Numbered from the stretch's first letter, positions 8,862 through 18,296 are shown. The stretch: 64,000 nt of DNA from Mycolicibacterium rhodesiae JS60 (GCA_000230935.2 AGIQ01000010.1:1-64000), one strand, 5' to 3'. Notes: generated from the sequence alone by a model not told the origin. Numbers and translations: made by a program.

Positions 8862-9743
8862 GTGGCGGGGCGACCGACATTCGTGAATCGGCCGGCGCCG
8901 ACGGCGACCGGACCTCAGCCGGTCACCTCCATGGAGGTGACCCGAGAGGCGCTGTGGCTGCTGCAGGCGCTGTGCGGGGTGGAGCGGATGCCGGCGGTGC
9001 TGGTGACTCGCCCCTTCACCGACACCGGCGATCCGGCCGAGCGTCCGTGGGGGCATCCCGGTGTGGAGGTGCTGCGCGAGAAGGGGCTGGTGTTCGGCGA
9101 TCAGGTGCACCCGCAGGTGCGCCTGTGGATGGAGAGCCTGGGCGCTCCAGATGTGGTGTTGGCGGCCATGATTCGTCGCGGCGGGCAGCATCTTCGGCTG
9201 GCCATCGCCCGCCGCGGTGAGGTCACCGTGTCGGCGATACAACATGAGGATGATCTGACGGTGGAGTACCTGGGTCATTCGGCGACGGTGTCAAGTCTGG
9301 TTGACCGACTGCTTCCGGTGTGTGGGCCGCAGGTACAGCCCGCACAGTTCGACGCGGTGTCGGTGCCGACGGCGAACCTGCTCGAAGCGCTGGGGCAGGT
9401 GGCCAGGGGCGAGCACAGCGCGGCGACAGTGTTCAGCAGTCTGGGGATGGACAGCGACCAGTACCGGGTGGTCACCATGGCCGCCGACCACCCGATCATG
9501 GAGCTGTCGATGACCGCGATGACTCCCGACGACGCGGGTCGAATCGAGGTGAGCAGGACCGCTGCCACCGTGACCGACACGGCGCTGGGGCGGGTGCTGA
9601 CGGGGCCGATCCGCAGTGACAACGGTTCGTGGTGGACGCTGATCACGCCGGGCACCACGGCGGCGATCAAGTCGTCGGTGTCGGCGGTGCTGGGGATGGT
9701 CGGCATCCGCGAGTGGAACGACGGGACCCCTCATCGGCGGTAG
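8862..9743 (+). CDS. espG: EspG, PE-PPE chaperone
   Basis: EspG is a cytosolic chaperone that binds the tip of its cognate PPE protein and delivers the PE-PPE pair to the ESX machine. The 293-residue product has the length and alpha/beta pattern of EspG proteins and sits in the usual place after the substrate genes. The start is GTG at 8862, with AAAGGAG 8 bases upstream; an in-frame TTG at 8811 lies within the hairpin and is unlikely. Recognition is by family look, gene order and lack of other candidates rather than by a short catalytic motif. Confidence 0.85.
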   Translation: MAGRPTFVNRPAPTATGPQPVTSMEVTREALWLLQALCGVERMPAVLVTRPFTDTGDPAERPWGHPGVEVLREKGLVFGDQVHPQVRLWMESLGAPDVVLAAMIRRGGQHLRLAIARRGEVTVSAIQHEDDLTVEYLGHSATVSSLVDRLLPVCGPQVQPAQFDAVSVPTANLLEALGQVARGEHSAATVFSSLGMDSDQYRVVTMAADHPIMELSMTAMTPDDAGRIEVSRTAATVTDTALGRVLTGPIRSDNGSWWTLITPGTTAAIKSSVSAVLGMVGIREWNDGTPHRR

Positions 9744-9814
9744 GGACGTCACAGCAGCGCAGAGTGGGCAGAGCACCCCCGTCCACCCAACCACCAAAAT
9801 CAAACAAAAATTGT

Positions 9815-9860
9815 GTTTACGTACTGTCTGAATATGTCTGTTATGTGCAATACTGAGGCA
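9815..9860 (+). promoter_or_regulatory. Leaderless-type promoter with GTTTACGTACTG element
   Basis: GTTTACGTACTG starts at 9815. The -35-like CTGTCT is at 9824-9829 and the -10 CAATAC at 9848-9853, an 18-bp spacer. Seven bases later a GTG (9861) opens a 15-codon frame whose TGA overlaps the GTG start of the next gene at 9905. The GTTYACGYAYTG element recurs with the same spacing to the -10 at 17841 and 20904. Confidence 0.55.
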
Positions 9861-9908
9861 GTGCTAGGAGGCAGGCCCGTGAGGCGCAACAGGATCGAGT
9901 CACCGTGA
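9861..9908 (+). CDS. 15-codon leader peptide ORF coupled to the EspI-like gene
   Basis: A short frame begins at the GTG lying 7 bases after the proposed -10 and encodes 15 residues rich in Arg and Pro. Its stop TGA (9906-9908) overlaps the GTG start at 9905. Together these suggest a leaderless leader peptide that hands ribosomes to the downstream gene. It is supported only by layout; the peptide itself has no recognised function. Confidence 0.35.
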   Translation: MLGGRPVRRNRIESP

Positions 9909-11335
9909 GCGAACAAGACTTCTACAGCCAGTACCTCAAGCCGGAGCAGGCGGGGGAGCCCGGCCCGCCGGACCCTGCTGCGGTGCCGCCGGAGCCGACC
10001 GGCACGGTCGGCCATCCCCACAACGGAGTTGAGCCCAGTGACGCGCACACCGATCCCCGGATGCCGGTGGCCGACCCGTACGCGCTGGCGCCGCCACCAC
10101 AAGCACCGCCGCCGGCGCGGCCACCCGTGGACTATCCCCCTGCTGCGCCGCCGAATCCTGCACCCGCCCCTCCGGGTGCGGGTCGGCACGCAATAGGCGC
10201 GCCGGGCGAACCGGGCGGGGTTCCTGGACCGCCGGGTCACTCTGGCGGGTATCCAGCGTCGGGCACAGATCAGCCACCACCCCCGGCGGGCGCACCGCGG
10301 CCCCCAGCTGGGTGGGCGCCGCGACCGCCCCAGCCTCCGGCCTGGCCTGCCCGGGGTGGGGAATCGGTGGGGCCGATGCAGGCTCAGGTGCGACAAGCCG
10401 ACCTGGTCCGGCCCTACAAGCCGTCGGCGGAATCGGGTTGGCGCAAGCGGTTGTACAAGACCACGCGGATCAATCTGGGGCCGGGCGCCGGTGAGCGTGA
10501 GTGGAATGACCTGCATCGGCGGCTGAAGGTAAACCTTCGCGGCACGTACGTCATTGCGGTACTGCAGCAAAAGGGTGGGGTCTCCAAGACCACGACCACT
10601 TTGGGCATCGGTGCGGCGCTGGCCAAGTACCGCAGTGACAAGGTGGCGGCCATGGACGCCAACCCGGCGTCGGGCAACCTGGCCAAGCGGATCAACGAAC
10701 CGAGCACGGGCACGTGGCGCACGCTGCTGACTGATCCGAATCTTCACTCCTACAGCGATTTTCGGCACCATCTGGGCATCGACACCTCGTCAGGGCTGGA
10801 GGCGCTCGCCGGTGATCCTGGCGATGCGGTGCTGACCGGTCGTGAGTTGGTCATGGCCTGGCAGCGGATGGCGCGGGTCTATCCGGTGGTGCTGCTGGAC
10901 TGCGGCAATCAGATGCGCGACGACATCACCGCGGCGGTGTTGTCGATGGCCGATGCGGTGGTGGTGGCCTCGACGACCCGCTACGACGGCGCCGAGGCCG
11001 CCCAGCAGACATTGAATTGGCTGATTTCGCACGGCTATCCGGGCCTGGTACGGGAGGCGGTGATGGTGATCAGCAACATCAACAAGATCACGCCGACGAA
11101 GGCGGTCCGCAATCTGCATGAGGGTTTTGAGCGGGTGGTGCGCGCGGTACACGACATCCCCTACGACCCGCACCTCAGCGATGCCACCGCCATTGATTTC
11201 AACCGTCTGGCACCAGCGACGAGGCGAGCGTTCATCGAGGCTGCCGCGTCGGTAGCCGACGGCTTCGTCAAGGCCGCAGACAAGGACCCTGGGTATCGGA
11301 CGCAGTGGCCCGAGCAAGGTGAGGGGTGGCGATGA
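9905..11335 (+). CDS. espI: EspI/ParA-like ATPase of the ESX locus
   Basis: The 476-residue product has a Pro-rich disordered N-terminal third (residues about 15-150) and a MinD/ParA-type ATPase domain with the deviant Walker A KGGVSKTT at about residues 223-230. This architecture matches EspI of ESX-1 (longer, also Pro-rich plus ParA-like) and relatives in other ESX loci. EspI has been linked to regulating secretion when ATP is low; whether this one does the same is inference. A partition function cannot be excluded, but no ParB is adjacent and the gene is inside the ESX operon. Its stop overlaps the eccD start as ATGA at 11332. Confidence 0.8.
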   Translation: MSEQDFYSQYLKPEQAGEPGPPDPAAVPPEPTGTVGHPHNGVEPSDAHTDPRMPVADPYALAPPPQAPPPARPPVDYPPAAPPNPAPAPPGAGRHAIGAPGEPGGVPGPPGHSGGYPASGTDQPPPPAGAPRPPAGWAPRPPQPPAWPARGGESVGPMQAQVRQADLVRPYKPSAESGWRKRLYKTTRINLGPGAGEREWNDLHRRLKVNLRGTYVIAVLQQKGGVSKTTTTLGIGAALAKYRSDKVAAMDANPASGNLAKRINEPSTGTWRTLLTDPNLHSYSDFRHHLGIDTSSGLEALAGDPGDAVLTGRELVMAWQRMARVYPVVLLDCGNQMRDDITAAVLSMADAVVVASTTRYDGAEAAQQTLNWLISHGYPGLVREAVMVISNINKITPTKAVRNLHEGFERVVRAVHDIPYDPHLSDATAIDFNRLAPATRRAFIEAAASVADGFVKAADKDPGYRTQWPEQGEGWR

Positions 11336-12864
11336 CGACAGCGACGGAGAGGGGCGCGCAGGGGGCGGTCCCGGCGCGTCAGGTCCGCCTGGCCGAGCAG
11401 GTCAATGTGGCGGTGCTGTTCGCAGGCCGCCAGCACGACGTGACGCTTCCGGCCAGCTCATCGGTGGCGGCGGTAGTCGACTCCCTGGTGCGCCGGTTGC
11501 AGACCGCCGACGACGGCGGTGAGGAGGGGCTGCGCAGCCCCGACGAGAACGGCATGGTCAGCCCCGGGCTGGTGAACCTGACCCACATCGACGGACGGCC
11601 GCTGAACCGGACGCAGACACTGGCCCAGCAGGGGGTGGTCGACGGCGATCTGCTGGTGCTGGAGGTGATCGACGCCGACGTTGAGTTCACCCCGGTGATC
11701 GAGTCACCGTCGTCGGCGGTGGGTGTGCTGAACAAGTCCCGGACCCCTGTGGTGACCGCTGCCACGGCCCGGCTGGTGGCCGGGATCATCGTGGCGGTGG
11801 CGGTGGCGGTGACGACGGGGCTGCTGATGCTGGCGTGGTCGCGCAACCGCAGTGCAGGCGATGAGTGGAACCTGATCCCGACCGCCGCCGCGGCGGGGCT
11901 GGGGCTGCTGCTGATCATCGCTGGGGCGCTGGTGTGGAGGCAGCAGCGAGATACGGTGACCGCCAACGCGTTATGGCTTCCGGGGGCGTTGATCGCCTGC
12001 CCGGCGGCGGCGTTCATGGCTGCGCCGGGAATCGTCGGACCCTGGCACATCACCTTCGCGGTGATGGTGGCGGTGGTTTTGGCGGCGCTGTTGTGGAGGC
12101 TGAGTCCAGCCCCTCGCGGTCTGGTGGCCACCGTTGTCATCGTCGGCACCGGACTGGCGGCGCTGGCTGTCGTCCATGCGCTGACCGGGGCGACATTGCA
12201 GAACCTGTCGGTAGTGGTGATGGTGCTGGCGCTGTTCGTGTTGACCGGTGCGCCGAAGATCGCCGCCCGCATGGCCGGTATCCCGGTGCCGCCGTTTCCC
12301 ACCATCACCGGCAAGGACACCTTCGATAACGCCGACGCCATCGCCAAGGAGGCGCTGGTGGCCGCCGAGCACCAGGGCACGCCCAGTGTGGAGGACCTGC
12401 GCCGGGGCGCCGAGGCGGCCAACGTCTACTTGGGTGCGTTGCTGGTCGCGGTGGCGATCTTCTTCGTGGGCGCGTCGGCGTTCGTGGTGGAACCGGGGCA
12501 GGGGCGCTGGTGGCTGGCGACGGTGTTCATCGGGCTGCTGGCCGCAGTACTTCTGTTGCGCGGCAGGGCGTTCGCCGCTCGGAGCCAAGCGATCACCGTG
12601 GTGGCTGCTTCGGTGCTGATGGTCATGGTCACGACCGTGAAGTACGCGCTGACCTGGCCTACCCCGGTGGCTGCCTACGCGGCAGCGGCGGTGATCATTG
12701 GGCTGGGCATCGCGGGAATGGGGGCCGCGGCCGTCGTCCCGGCGAAGGTGTTCTCCCCGGTGTTCCGCAAGATCGTGGAATGGTGTGAGTACCTGCTGAT
12801 CGTGGCGGTCCCGCCGGTCGCGGTATGGCTGCTGAACCTGCTGGCCCTGGCAAGGAACATGTGA
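11332..12864 (+). CDS. eccD: EccD, ESX membrane channel component
   Basis: EccD forms the main transmembrane scaffold of the ESX inner-membrane complex as dimers. The 510-residue protein begins with a ubiquitin-like domain (about residues 15-110). About eleven hydrophobic helices fill residues 140-510, with a cytosolic loop around 300-345. The ATG at 11332 overlaps the preceding stop, and a GTG two codons earlier is less likely. The stop TGA overlaps the mycP ATG as TGATG. Length matches the family (about 470-510). Confidence 0.93.
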   Translation: MTTATERGAQGAVPARQVRLAEQVNVAVLFAGRQHDVTLPASSSVAAVVDSLVRRLQTADDGGEEGLRSPDENGMVSPGLVNLTHIDGRPLNRTQTLAQQGVVDGDLLVLEVIDADVEFTPVIESPSSAVGVLNKSRTPVVTAATARLVAGIIVAVAVAVTTGLLMLAWSRNRSAGDEWNLIPTAAAAGLGLLLIIAGALVWRQQRDTVTANALWLPGALIACPAAAFMAAPGIVGPWHITFAVMVAVVLAALLWRLSPAPRGLVATVVIVGTGLAALAVVHALTGATLQNLSVVVMVLALFVLTGAPKIAARMAGIPVPPFPTITGKDTFDNADAIAKEALVAAEHQGTPSVEDLRRGAEAANVYLGALLVAVAIFFVGASAFVVEPGQGRWWLATVFIGLLAAVLLLRGRAFAARSQAITVVAASVLMVMVTTVKYALTWPTPVAAYAAAAVIIGLGIAGMGAAAVVPAKVFSPVFRKIVEWCEYLLIVAVPPVAVWLLNLLALARNM

Positions 12865-14285
12865 TGACCGCCTTCGTGGGGATCGGGCGTCGTCTGGCGG
12901 TCGCGGCAATGGCCGCGGTGCTGGCACTGATGTGGCCGTCGGGTACCGCCGCGGCGATCACACCTCCGGCGATCGATCCGACCGCTGTTCCCGCCGATGG
13001 CGAACCCGGCCCGGACGAGCCGATGAAGCAACGCTACGAATGCCCTGGAAACGCGCTGATGCCGGGCACCGACGTGGCCGTGCCGCCGGCAGCGCAGACG
13101 TTCATGAATCTGCCAGAGCTGTGGGAGTCTGCCGGGCGTGGCGCCGGCGTGACGGTCGCGGTGATCGACACGGGCGTGTGGCCCTCTCCGCGTCTGCCCC
13201 ACCTGCGCGGCGGCGGGGACTACGTGATGGCCGGCGACGGGCTGTCGGACTGCGACACCCACGGCAGCGTGGTCGCCAGCATCATCGGCGCCAGCCCGGC
13301 CGAGGGCGACGGCCTGGTCGGGGTCGCCCCGGAGGCCGAGATCATCTCGATCCGCCAGTCCTCGGGCATGTTCGTGCGCGAACGCGGGGGCAACGATGAT
13401 GACGCACGAGCGGGCACGGTGAGCACGCTGGCCCGCGCGATCGTGCACGCCGCCAACTCCGGTGCGCGGGTGATCAACATGTCGATCGTGTCCTGTGTGC
13501 CGGTGACCAAGCCGGTCGACCAGACCACCCTCGGTGCCGCGGTGCGATATGCGGTGATGGAAAAGGATGTCGTGCTGGTGGCTGCGGCCGGGAACGCCAA
13601 TGCCGCCAGCGCCGGAATGCCCATGGGCACAGGGTGTTCCCAGAACCCGAACATCGACGCCACCAATGTGGATGATCCGCGTAACTGGGGTGGGGTGGTG
13701 ACGATCAGTACGCCGTCGTGGTTCTCCAACTATGTGCTGTCGGTGAGTGCGACCGATGACCGGGGGCAGCCCGCGCAGACCCAGGAGGGCGCCGACATCA
13801 GCCTGGCCGGGCCGTGGGTCGGGGTGGGCGCTCCGGGTCTGTTCGTGGAGGGCGTCAACCCTGCCGGGGGCATCATCAACGCCACCGTCGATCCGCAGAC
13901 CTCGGAGTTGAAGCCGATGAGCGGCACAAGCTTTGCTACGGCGTATGTGTCGGGACTGGCGGCGCTAATCCGCGCCAAGTATCCCGATCTGCCTGCCGCA
14001 CAGGTGATCAACCGGATCAAGCAGACCGCCCACTCCCCGGCCTCGGTGGTGGACAACAGGGTCGGCTACGGGGTGATCGACCCGCTGGCGGCGCTGAACT
14101 TCGACGTCCCCGAAATCCCACCACCTCGGGAGAACCTGACACGACCGCTGGGACCTCCGGCGCCCCCACCCCCGCCGGATCATCGGCCGATGATCATGGC
14201 AGTGGCGGGAACCACCACGCTGCTGCTGGCGCTGGGTGTGGTGCTGCTGGTGACGTCGATGTCGAAATCGCGACGAGGACAGTAG
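12864..14285 (+). CDS. mycP: MycP, membrane-anchored subtilisin-like mycosin
   Basis: Mycosins are serine proteases needed to stabilise ESX membrane complexes. The 473-residue protein has an N-terminal signal peptide (about residues 1-30). The catalytic triad is Asp102 in AVIDTG, His133 in CDTHGS and Ser356 in GTSFAT. A Pro-rich linker leads to a C-terminal membrane helix at about 443-465 and a short basic cytosolic tail. The start is the ATG that overlaps the eccD stop; an in-frame ATG 13 codons upstream lies within eccD. All catalytic residues are intact, so it should be active in the periplasm. Confidence 0.95.
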   Translation: MTAFVGIGRRLAVAAMAAVLALMWPSGTAAAITPPAIDPTAVPADGEPGPDEPMKQRYECPGNALMPGTDVAVPPAAQTFMNLPELWESAGRGAGVTVAVIDTGVWPSPRLPHLRGGGDYVMAGDGLSDCDTHGSVVASIIGASPAEGDGLVGVAPEAEIISIRQSSGMFVRERGGNDDDARAGTVSTLARAIVHAANSGARVINMSIVSCVPVTKPVDQTTLGAAVRYAVMEKDVVLVAAAGNANAASAGMPMGTGCSQNPNIDATNVDDPRNWGGVVTISTPSWFSNYVLSVSATDDRGQPAQTQEGADISLAGPWVGVGAPGLFVEGVNPAGGIINATVDPQTSELKPMSGTSFATAYVSGLAALIRAKYPDLPAAQVINRIKQTAHSPASVVDNRVGYGVIDPLAALNFDVPEIPPPRENLTRPLGPPAPPPPPDHRPMIMAVAGTTTLLLALGVVLLVTSMSKSRRGQ

Positions 14286-14294
14286 GGGGCGACC

Positions 14295-15941
14295 GTGACC
14301 GTGCTCGATGAGCAAATCCCCGGCCCACACGCAGGGTTCGGGGAGCAGATACGACGCTGGCGACTGGATGTGCGGCTGAAGCTGGTGGTGATCGCCGAAC
14401 TGATCGCCGCGGCGATCCTGGTCGCGGCCTCACCGGTGCCGTGGTGGCTGATTCCGCTGGTCGTGCTTGTGGTGCTGCTGGTGGTGACCGCCAGCTACAA
14501 CGGTGCGACGGCGGCTGGCTGGCTGGCCCGGTGGGTGCGGTTCGTGTATTTCGGGCGCCGCGAAAGTGCCCGCCGGGCCCGCACCCGTATCCCCGAGCCG
14601 TTCACCGTGGACATGCCCGGTGCGGGGCCGGTGGGGATGATCTGGGACGGCCAGTACGCGGTCACGCTGATCGCCCTGCACGGTCGCGCGTTCTCACCTA
14701 CCGTGCTGGTGCCGGCGGGGGCAGAGACCATCGACACGATCCCATTGGAGGCGATCCGGTCGCGGTTGACCCAGTTCGCTGGTCTGGAGCTGCACTCGGT
14801 GGACGTGGTGCAGGCGGGCAGCCGGGTGGCCGCCGACGGCAGCTACACCCCTAAGTACGCCGAGATCGTCGGCGACCGTGCTGCCGTCGGCGACCGCCGC
14901 TCCTGGCTGGTGTTGCGGCTGTGCCCGCAGGCGTGTCTGGCGGCGATGCTGTATCGCGGCGATGCCGCCGCGGCTGCCGCGGCGGCCACTGAGCGGGTGC
15001 GCCAAGCGGTGCTGCGGGCGGGCTGCCGAGCGGTGACCTGCACCGCACCGCAGATCAGCGCAGCCTTCGCGGCCCTGCTCAACGACACCGATCTCAGTCG
15101 AGTGCAGGAGAATTGGTCTAACCTGGACGCCGACGCCGACTACGTGACCACCTACCGCATCGCCGGGCGTGACCTGAACACCAAGATGCTCAACGACCTG
15201 TGGACGGTGCGGGCACACCGCACCGTCACCACAGTGAGGTTGGTCGGTGACCGCGCTGGCAGCTGCCGCGTGGCCGCTCTGGTGCGGTTCCACACCGACG
15301 CCCCGTTGCCCCACCCTCCGCTGCTGGCACTGCAGCCGGTCTCCGGTCAGGCCTTCGACTCTCTGCTGGCATCGTTGCCGTTGGGGGACAGGGCTTTGCG
15401 TCTGCAATTGTCGCCACGTCTGCTGGGCGACGGCGGCGACCTCAAGATTGCGGTGGGTCCATCGGGGCCGATGTTCGGCATGACCGTCACCGGGGTCCCG
15501 TTCCTGATGCCGCTGACCGATCCGCTTCGGGCGACGCGGGTTTCGATCAGCGCCGACCTGTCGGTCGTGATCCCGCTGCTGCTGCGGACTAGTGCCGCCG
15601 GGGCGGTGATCCTGATCCACAGTGATCGTCCCGATGTGTGGCGACCGTTGTGCGACAACCATTATCGGATCAGCCTGGCCGGTGACCGTGACCCGGTGCG
15701 GCAGCCGACGGTGATCGTGGCCGACGGCGAGGGGCTGGCGCTGACGGCCGGCGAGCGGGGACACAGTCTGGTAACCGTGGGGTCGGTGGACTCCGATGCT
15801 GATCTAACAATCGTGCAGGAGTCCCCGGATGAGCTGGTGATCGGCACCCCGGCGGTGCGTGGGGTGCGGTTGTCGGTGATGCGTCCCCGTAATGAAGCGC
15901 AGTTCCTGACTCATCTGCGCACGGGAGCGCTGCGGCCGTGA
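14295..15941 (+). CDS. eccE: EccE, ESX membrane complex component
   Basis: The 548-residue protein has two N-terminal transmembrane helices (about residues 35-75) followed by a large domain, as in EccE, which sits at the periphery of the ESX membrane complex. It starts at GTG 14295, 9 bases after mycP, and its stop overlaps the eccA GTG as GTGA. It is a little longer than chromosomal EccE proteins. The function is structural and no catalytic motif is expected. Position between mycP and eccA supports the call strongly. Confidence 0.88.
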   Translation: MTVLDEQIPGPHAGFGEQIRRWRLDVRLKLVVIAELIAAAILVAASPVPWWLIPLVVLVVLLVVTASYNGATAAGWLARWVRFVYFGRRESARRARTRIPEPFTVDMPGAGPVGMIWDGQYAVTLIALHGRAFSPTVLVPAGAETIDTIPLEAIRSRLTQFAGLELHSVDVVQAGSRVAADGSYTPKYAEIVGDRAAVGDRRSWLVLRLCPQACLAAMLYRGDAAAAAAAATERVRQAVLRAGCRAVTCTAPQISAAFAALLNDTDLSRVQENWSNLDADADYVTTYRIAGRDLNTKMLNDLWTVRAHRTVTTVRLVGDRAGSCRVAALVRFHTDAPLPHPPLLALQPVSGQAFDSLLASLPLGDRALRLQLSPRLLGDGGDLKIAVGPSGPMFGMTVTGVPFLMPLTDPLRATRVSISADLSVVIPLLLRTSAAGAVILIHSDRPDVWRPLCDNHYRISLAGDRDPVRQPTVIVADGEGLALTAGERGHSLVTVGSVDSDADLTIVQESPDELVIGTPAVRGVRLSVMRPRNEAQFLTHLRTGALRP

Positions 15942-17824
15942 TTGATGAGCGTTCACTACAGGCGCTGCGTGCGGCGATGAAGGTGCTGCACAGTTCTCCG
16001 GATCGGGCTGCGCAGGTATTCGTCCTGGCCACCGGGGACAACCCGGAGCTGGCCGACGCTTGGTTGGGCCGGTATGCGACAGGGGAGCGGTCCGTGCAGG
16101 TGCTCGAGCGGCTGGCCAGCCACGCCGACCGGCTCGGCGAGGGTCTGCGCCGTATCCAGCACCGGCCCGCCGATCTGGGAGCGCACTTCGACATCGACTA
16201 TGTGCGGATGCCGATTGTGGACGCGACCACCGCACGGCTGGCCTATGCTGCGGCGTTGATTCGGGAGCAGAACTGGCAGGGCGCCGACAGCGCCCTGTTC
16301 GAGCTGCCGACGACTCCGGCGGTGGGCTATGTGCGGTCGGTTCTAGCCACGGCCACCAAACGCTGGCCGGATGTCCTGGTCGCGGTGAGCAACTGCCGGC
16401 AGTGGCATGGTGATCCGCATCTGCGCAGGGCTGCGAGCCTGCAGGAGGCGTGGGCGGCAGCCTCGTTGGGGCTCAGTGACCGGGCTTTGGAAGCTGTCGA
16501 GCTGGTGGTCAATCCGCCCGCCGAGGATACGGCGTCGGGATGGAAGCCCAGTGCCCAGCAGGGCAGCGACGAGCTGACCCGCGACGCGCTGTTTTGTCGG
16601 GCGCTGGTGCTGCGCCACCGGGGCGAGGCTGAGGAGGCGCGGACGGTCCTGACCAACATCCGGGTGCAGTGGCCCGGTTTCGAGCGTGCCCAGGCCGCGC
16701 TGTCGGATCCGACCTTTGGTCTGCAGATCACTGATCCGCAGACGATCGAGACGCGCACGGACCGCTGGGATGCCTCCACCGAGACCAGCGCCGAGGAGCG
16801 GGCAGCGCAGGAGTCGGCGCGCTCGGCGCAGACGCTGCTTGCTGATGCCGAAGCGGAGTTGGAGGCGATGGTCGGCCTGGATGAGGTCAAGGCCCGGATC
16901 GCCGAACTGCGCCACGACTCGATCGCGCGAGTCCTGCGGCAGCGCAAGGGGTTGCCGACGTCGCCGGTGTCGCGGCATCTGCTGATGGTGGGTCCCCCCG
17001 GAGTGGGCAAGACGGTCTCGGCGCGGGTGATCGCCCACATCTTTTGCGGGCTGGGGCTGCTGCGCCGGCCCGACGTCTATGAGACCCGCCGTGACAAGCT
17101 GTTCGGCCGTCACGTCGGTGACACCGAGAACAACACGCGAGAGCAGCTCGAAGCGGGTTTGGGTGCCACGGTGTTCATCGACGAGTTCGGTGATCTCATC
17201 CACACCGGCTACGGTTCGGGTGACCCGTACGGTCAGGCCATCATCAGCACCCTGGTGCCGTTCATGGAGAACCACCGCGACGACATGGTGGTCATCGCCG
17301 CTGGTTATCCGATGGCCAGTCAGCGCGTGTTGGCCGCCAATGATGGTCTGCGGGGGCGTTTCGCCACCCTTATCGAGTACGCCTCATACGACCCGGATCA
17401 GTTGATCGCGATCATGGCGGGTATCGCGGCCAAGGACGGTGACACCTTCGCGCCGGATGCGCTGCTGTCGCTGCGGGAGAGTTTCGCGCAGTATTACAAC
17501 TCCCAGATCACCAGCAGCGAAGGTGATGTCATCCGTGTGATCGACGGACTGGGCAACGGGCGTTTCGTGCGCACGGTGGTGGAGAAGGCGCAGTTGAACC
17601 GCAACAGCCGCATCGTGAGCTCGCTGGGGCTCAGCGGTGCCGATCTGTCCGATCCCGATTTGGGCACCGACCTCGACGCGGACATGTTGACCCTGCTGAC
17701 CGCTGAGGACGTGCACTACGGGCATCAGCAGGCGCTGCCTCCAGAGATGCGGACCAACTCGGCGCGGGCGGCGGACTGGCTGCGCGAGTCGCAGGAACGG
17801 CGCAGGGCTCAAGCACAGACCTAA
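15938..17824 (+). CDS. eccA: EccA, AAA+ cytosolic ATPase
   Basis: EccA is a CbxX/CfqX-type AAA+ ATPase with an N-terminal TPR-like domain, thought to release substrates from chaperones. The 628-residue product has helical repeats in residues 1-280, Walker A GPPGVGKT at about 352-359 and Walker B VFIDEFGDL at about 412-420. The start GTG overlaps the eccE stop, so it is the last gene of the ESX operon. Length is slightly above the usual 570-610. A new promoter begins 17 bases beyond its stop. Confidence 0.93.
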   Translation: MIDERSLQALRAAMKVLHSSPDRAAQVFVLATGDNPELADAWLGRYATGERSVQVLERLASHADRLGEGLRRIQHRPADLGAHFDIDYVRMPIVDATTARLAYAAALIREQNWQGADSALFELPTTPAVGYVRSVLATATKRWPDVLVAVSNCRQWHGDPHLRRAASLQEAWAAASLGLSDRALEAVELVVNPPAEDTASGWKPSAQQGSDELTRDALFCRALVLRHRGEAEEARTVLTNIRVQWPGFERAQAALSDPTFGLQITDPQTIETRTDRWDASTETSAEERAAQESARSAQTLLADAEAELEAMVGLDEVKARIAELRHDSIARVLRQRKGLPTSPVSRHLLMVGPPGVGKTVSARVIAHIFCGLGLLRRPDVYETRRDKLFGRHVGDTENNTREQLEAGLGATVFIDEFGDLIHTGYGSGDPYGQAIISTLVPFMENHRDDMVVIAAGYPMASQRVLAANDGLRGRFATLIEYASYDPDQLIAIMAGIAAKDGDTFAPDALLSLRESFAQYYNSQITSSEGDVIRVIDGLGNGRFVRTVVEKAQLNRNSRIVSSLGLSGADLSDPDLGTDLDADMLTLLTAEDVHYGHQQALPPEMRTNSARAADWLRESQERRRAQAQT

Positions 17825-17840
17825 TCCCTGTTTGTCCGGT

Positions 17841-17885
17841 GTTCACGTATTGACTGACCCTGTATTTGTCTGCCAGGATTTGGAC
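17841..17885 (+). promoter_or_regulatory. Leaderless promoter of the conjugation operon
   Basis: GTTCACGTATTG (17841-17852) overlaps a -35 TTGACT (17850-17855). An 18-bp spacer leads to the -10 CAGGAT (17874-17879), and the ATG follows 6 bases later at 17886, so the mRNA should be leaderless. The upstream element and its 33-bp distance to the -10 match the promoter at 9815. Confidence 0.6.
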
Positions 17886-18296
17886 ATGCGTTCAGATGAC
17901 CCGACCGTTGATGTGGACAGCGCACACGCGGCGATAGTCCAGGCGGAATCCCTGCTCAGCGTGGGACGAGCCAGGCTGGGCCGCAGTCGGCCCGCCGACG
18001 TCTGGGAGGTGCAGGCGGTCCAACCGCTGGCGGCGCTGCTGTTCGCGGCGTCTCCAGTCGGCAACGGGCAGGGCATGGACTGGGTGCGGGCGGCACTGGC
18101 CAACGTCGACCCCGAGGATGTGCGCAGTCCGGGCTGGGCGTATGCGGCTCTGTGGTGTTCGGTGTCAGCACCGGTGCTGGGCCAGTCGGTCGTGCGCACA
18201 CTGACCTGCGATTGCCGGCAGCGTGATTCGATCGTGGCGGCGGTTCGCGCGGCGATTGACACCGACGGGCCGCTCGGGCAGCGGCGCTGTGGCTAG
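17886..18296 (+). CDS. Stand-alone coupling-protein domain (all-alpha-domain-like)
   Basis: This 136-residue protein is a partial paralogue of the coupling protein encoded next to it. From about residue 8 to 125 it aligns along its whole length with residues about 115-237 of that protein, sharing strings such as AASP, GNxxGM, DPE, PGWA and RQRDS. That segment lies between Walker A and Walker B of the coupling protein, where VirD4/TrwB proteins carry the all-alpha domain that contacts DNA and relaxase. This copy has no Walker motif. It may act as a substrate adaptor, a decoy or a regulator of the motor; this is inference. The start ATG follows a leaderless promoter, and the 3' end overlaps the coupling-protein start. 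Confidence 0.7.
   Translation: MRSDDPTVDVDSAHAAIVQAESLLSVGRARLGRSRPADVWEVQAVQPLAALLFAASPVGNGQGMDWVRAALANVDPEDVRSPGWAYAALWCSVSAPVLGQSVVRTLTCDCRQRDSIVAAVRAAIDTDGPLGQRRCG

Noticed and set aside
9905..11335. Plasmid partition ParA
   Set aside because: The ParA-like domain fits, but the Pro-rich N-terminus, the position in the ESX operon and the lack of a ParB-like neighbour favour EspI.
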